Below, piece after piece: positions 4,873-6,349 of a DNA stretch of 6,349 bases. This DNA comes from Limnochordia bacterium. Lineage in GTDB: Bacteria > Bacillota > Limnochordia > Darwinibacteriales > DTU012. The notes beneath the pieces were generated by a model, which was not told the origin of the DNA, made no database searches, and saw only the letters and a program-made list of their open reading frames with translations. The stretch lies in contig SKHL01000322.1 of NCBI GenBank assembly GCA_007116995.1, forward strand, positions 1-6,349. The letters run 5' to 3'. How positions within the stretch are numbered: the first letter of the stretch is position 1; the number at the start of each line of letters is the position of its first letter. A program made the position numbers and the translations under genes.

Positions 4873-6219
4873 ATGAAAAAGTCAATCATAGCTTTATCTA
4901 CAGTACTTGTTTTAGTCGTTTCTGGCTCAGCTGCTGCTGGGATCAATTTCAATGGTTCTTTGGAAACTAATCTCGATTGGCATAAAGGTGTAGAAGAAGA
5001 TGCAGTAGTCCAAGTAAGTCCTAGTTCTGAATTAGAGTTAAACTTCGGCCTAAAGACTGGTGAAGAAAAGACCAGAGCCGTTGTGGAGTTCGGAATTAAA
5101 GACGAAAACAAAACAGGTCTTGATTTAGAACTTGATGCTAGTAAACTAGCGCTGAAGAAAGCCTATATTGAAACAGATGGTGCCTTTTGGTATGGCGGAC
5201 CTGAAGCTACGACTCGTTTTGGTAGCTTAGACATTAACTATGGTCCCTTTGCAAAAGTAGATGGCGAATATGGTGTTAGTGTAAGTAACATGCAAGTTGG
5301 TCCTGCTAGTTTAAATGGTTTCTACAGTATTCCTACCGAAGAAAATGAAATCAAAGGTATGCGCGCAGATGTGAGCGTACAAGATGCACAAGCTGGATCC
5401 ACCATTATTCATGACAATAATGGCTTCCACTTTGTTATTGATGGAGTTGCTCGTCCTATGGAGAATTTAGTGGTAGGGGCTGGCTTTACCACCCAAAAAG
5501 ATTTTGCTGAAGAAGTAGACGGGGAAGAAGCTAATGGCCTTGCTGGTTTAGAGCGTCTTTTCGTAGTAGGTGCTGAGTATCAAGTAGACGAAAGCACTAG
5601 TGTACACGGTGGATACCGTTCCATCACCAATAAATGGAAACCAGCCTATATTGCTAATAAAAATAATAGAAATGACCAAGGTCAAAACTGGGTACACGAG
5701 GGAGATCGTCAAGATAAAGGAATCTATATTGGTGTAGCTACTGAGCAACAAGGAGTGTACATCCATGCTGATTATGATCAAATGTTTGAAGAAGCTATCT
5801 TAGCTGCTCGCACTGAAGTAGAAGGATATGATTTAAATGTACAAACAGTGATTGATGTAAACAAAGGTGAAGAACAGATTAGAACCAATAAGACAAGCTT
5901 TGGTGCAGCTAAGACCTTTACTGCTGCTGAAGGCTTAGAGGTGGATACTAGCTACAAAGGAACTTGGGTTCCGGGAAATGGTGTAAGTCACACTGTCGGT
6001 GCCCAGACTACTCTTGGTATGGTTCCTGCAATTAACGGGTTAGAATTAAGTACTGCAGTAACTGTAGCTGACAGAGAGACAATCGGTTACACAGCCGGTG
6101 CAGAATTCAATGCTCCTAACGGTGTTAGCTTAGCTGTTGAGCGTGTTGGCGGAAACTATGCTGACGAAGATGTAGTATTAGGAACAACGGCTAAAGCTGG
6201 TATTTCTGTTAAATTCTAA
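4873..6219 (+). CDS. Exported beta-rich, porin-like outer-membrane protein
   Basis: This 448-residue protein has a clear Sec signal peptide: MKK, a hydrophobic core at residues 5-17, then SGSAAA with likely cleavage after Ala22. The mature part has no cysteine and no further membrane helix. It is rich in acidic residues and in alternating polar/hydrophobic strands separated by Gly/Asn/Asp turns, such as SELELNFGL, RAVVEFGIK and GVSLAVERVGG. The chain ends KAGISVKF, with a terminal Phe and hydrophobic residues at alternate positions, like the C-terminal signal recognised by the BAM machinery in outer-membrane barrels. Length and pattern fit a general porin-like barrel. No N-terminal SLH domain of the OmpM type is present. 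ATG 4873 is preceded by AAGGGGG (4854-4860) at a rather long 12-base spacing. A terminator follows directly, so it is probably a single-gene unit. A secreted or cell-surface protein of a monoderm is the alternative; the family could not be named. Confidence 0.75.
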   Translation: MKKSIIALSTVLVLVVSGSAAAGINFNGSLETNLDWHKGVEEDAVVQVSPSSELELNFGLKTGEEKTRAVVEFGIKDENKTGLDLELDASKLALKKAYIETDGAFWYGGPEATTRFGSLDINYGPFAKVDGEYGVSVSNMQVGPASLNGFYSIPTEENEIKGMRADVSVQDAQAGSTIIHDNNGFHFVIDGVARPMENLVVGAGFTTQKDFAEEVDGEEANGLAGLERLFVVGAEYQVDESTSVHGGYRSITNKWKPAYIANKNNRNDQGQNWVHEGDRQDKGIYIGVATEQQGVYIHADYDQMFEEAILAARTEVEGYDLNVQTVIDVNKGEEQIRTNKTSFGAAKTFTAAEGLEVDTSYKGTWVPGNGVSHTVGAQTTLGMVPAINGLELSTAVTVADRETIGYTAGAEFNAPNGVSLAVERVGGNYADEDVVLGTTAKAGISVKF

Positions 6220-6237
6220 AGCTGAACTAATTAGATG

Positions 6238-6274
6238 AAAGAGAGCGATCCACACAGGATGGATCGCTTTCTTT
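6238..6274 (+). terminator. Intrinsic terminator after the porin-like gene
   Basis: AAAGAGAGCGATCC (6238-6251) pairs with GGATCGCTTTCTTT (6261-6274), fourteen pairs with one G-U, around a nine-base loop. The T-rich run is the 3' arm, and the hairpin begins 18 bases after the stop codon. Confidence 0.85.
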
Positions 6275-6336
6275 GTGCGCCTATAAATCAGTAAGCATTA
6301 AGCTTTTTCTGAAAAAGAGACAGATAGTCCCTTGCA

Positions 6337-6349
6337 CAGGAATTAAAAA
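6337..6349 (+). repeat. Possible third copy of the bipartite motif, cut by the window end
   Basis: CAGGAATT (6337-6344), preceded by TGCA, matches the first half of the motif found twice in the 4201-4872 gap. The window stops before the second half (GCGAAT) could appear, so identity cannot be judged. The rest of the tail (6275-6336) contains only short A/T-rich palindromes. Confidence 0.2.

Noticed and set aside
4791..5111. Minus-strand 106-residue frame at the start of the porin-like gene
   Set aside because: It lies mostly antisense to the signal-peptide region and has no ribosome site or recognisable domain.
5548..5781. Minus-strand frame inside the porin-like gene with hydrophobic residues
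   Set aside because: Its hydrophobicity comes from reading the complement of acidic codons; it is a shadow.
6303..6317. CTTTTT-CTG-AAAAAG hairpin near the window end
   Set aside because: It is six A/T-dominated pairs, expected by chance, with no gene ending there.

Overview
The window looks like chromosomal DNA of a low-to-mid GC member of the Bacillota (Firmicutes). Strong AGGAGG-type ribosome sites, GTG and TTG starts, compact T-rich hairpin terminators, a YvlB-type SHOCT/DUF4097 gene set and an MsmX/UgpC-type ATPase all point that way. The last gene encodes an exported, cysteine-free, beta-rich protein ending in an aromatic residue, like an outer-membrane porin. If that reading is right, the host may be one of the diderm (two-membrane) Bacillota. 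The exact taxon cannot be fixed from the sequence.

Layout. Positions 2-1638 hold three consecutive same-strand genes that share one short helical module (leucines, then GxIT/GxIS, then EEA..LL). The first is only a 3' end. The second is a 386-residue SHOCT-like plus DUF4097 beta-repeat protein. The third is a 118-residue SHOCT-like protein whose start overlaps the preceding stop by 11 bases. A Cof-type HAD phosphatase follows at 1686-2492 and could be co-transcribed with them. A good sigma-A-type promoter with an extended -10 (2514-2542) then starts a new unit: the lone sugar-ABC ATPase at 2630-3739, closed by a perfect 11-bp hairpin terminator. A half-length TauE/SafE membrane protein follows at 3841-4200.

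Positions 4201-4872 are a 672-base gap without a credible gene, but they are full of structure. There are two copies of a bipartite motif (AGCAGGAA, A or T, TT, then 11 bases, then GCGAAT), a 69-nt REP-like imperfect hairpin, a nested hairpin inside GTGGCA/TGCCAC arms, and an unattached perfect Shine-Dalgarno sequence. The gap looks like accumulated small repeats or decayed mobile DNA. The porin-like gene (4873-6219) follows, with a 14-bp stem terminator, and the window ends in a possible truncated third copy of the bipartite motif.

The genes do not form one pathway. The first block is probably an envelope-associated or regulatory cluster of unknown function, by analogy with Bacillus YvlB. 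The HAD enzyme and MsmX-type ATPase fit sugar metabolism and uptake. TauE and the porin-like protein are envelope transport components. No clearly new system is proven. The most notable signals are the three-gene module repetition, the intergenic repeat families, and a porin-like gene in a Bacillota-type background.
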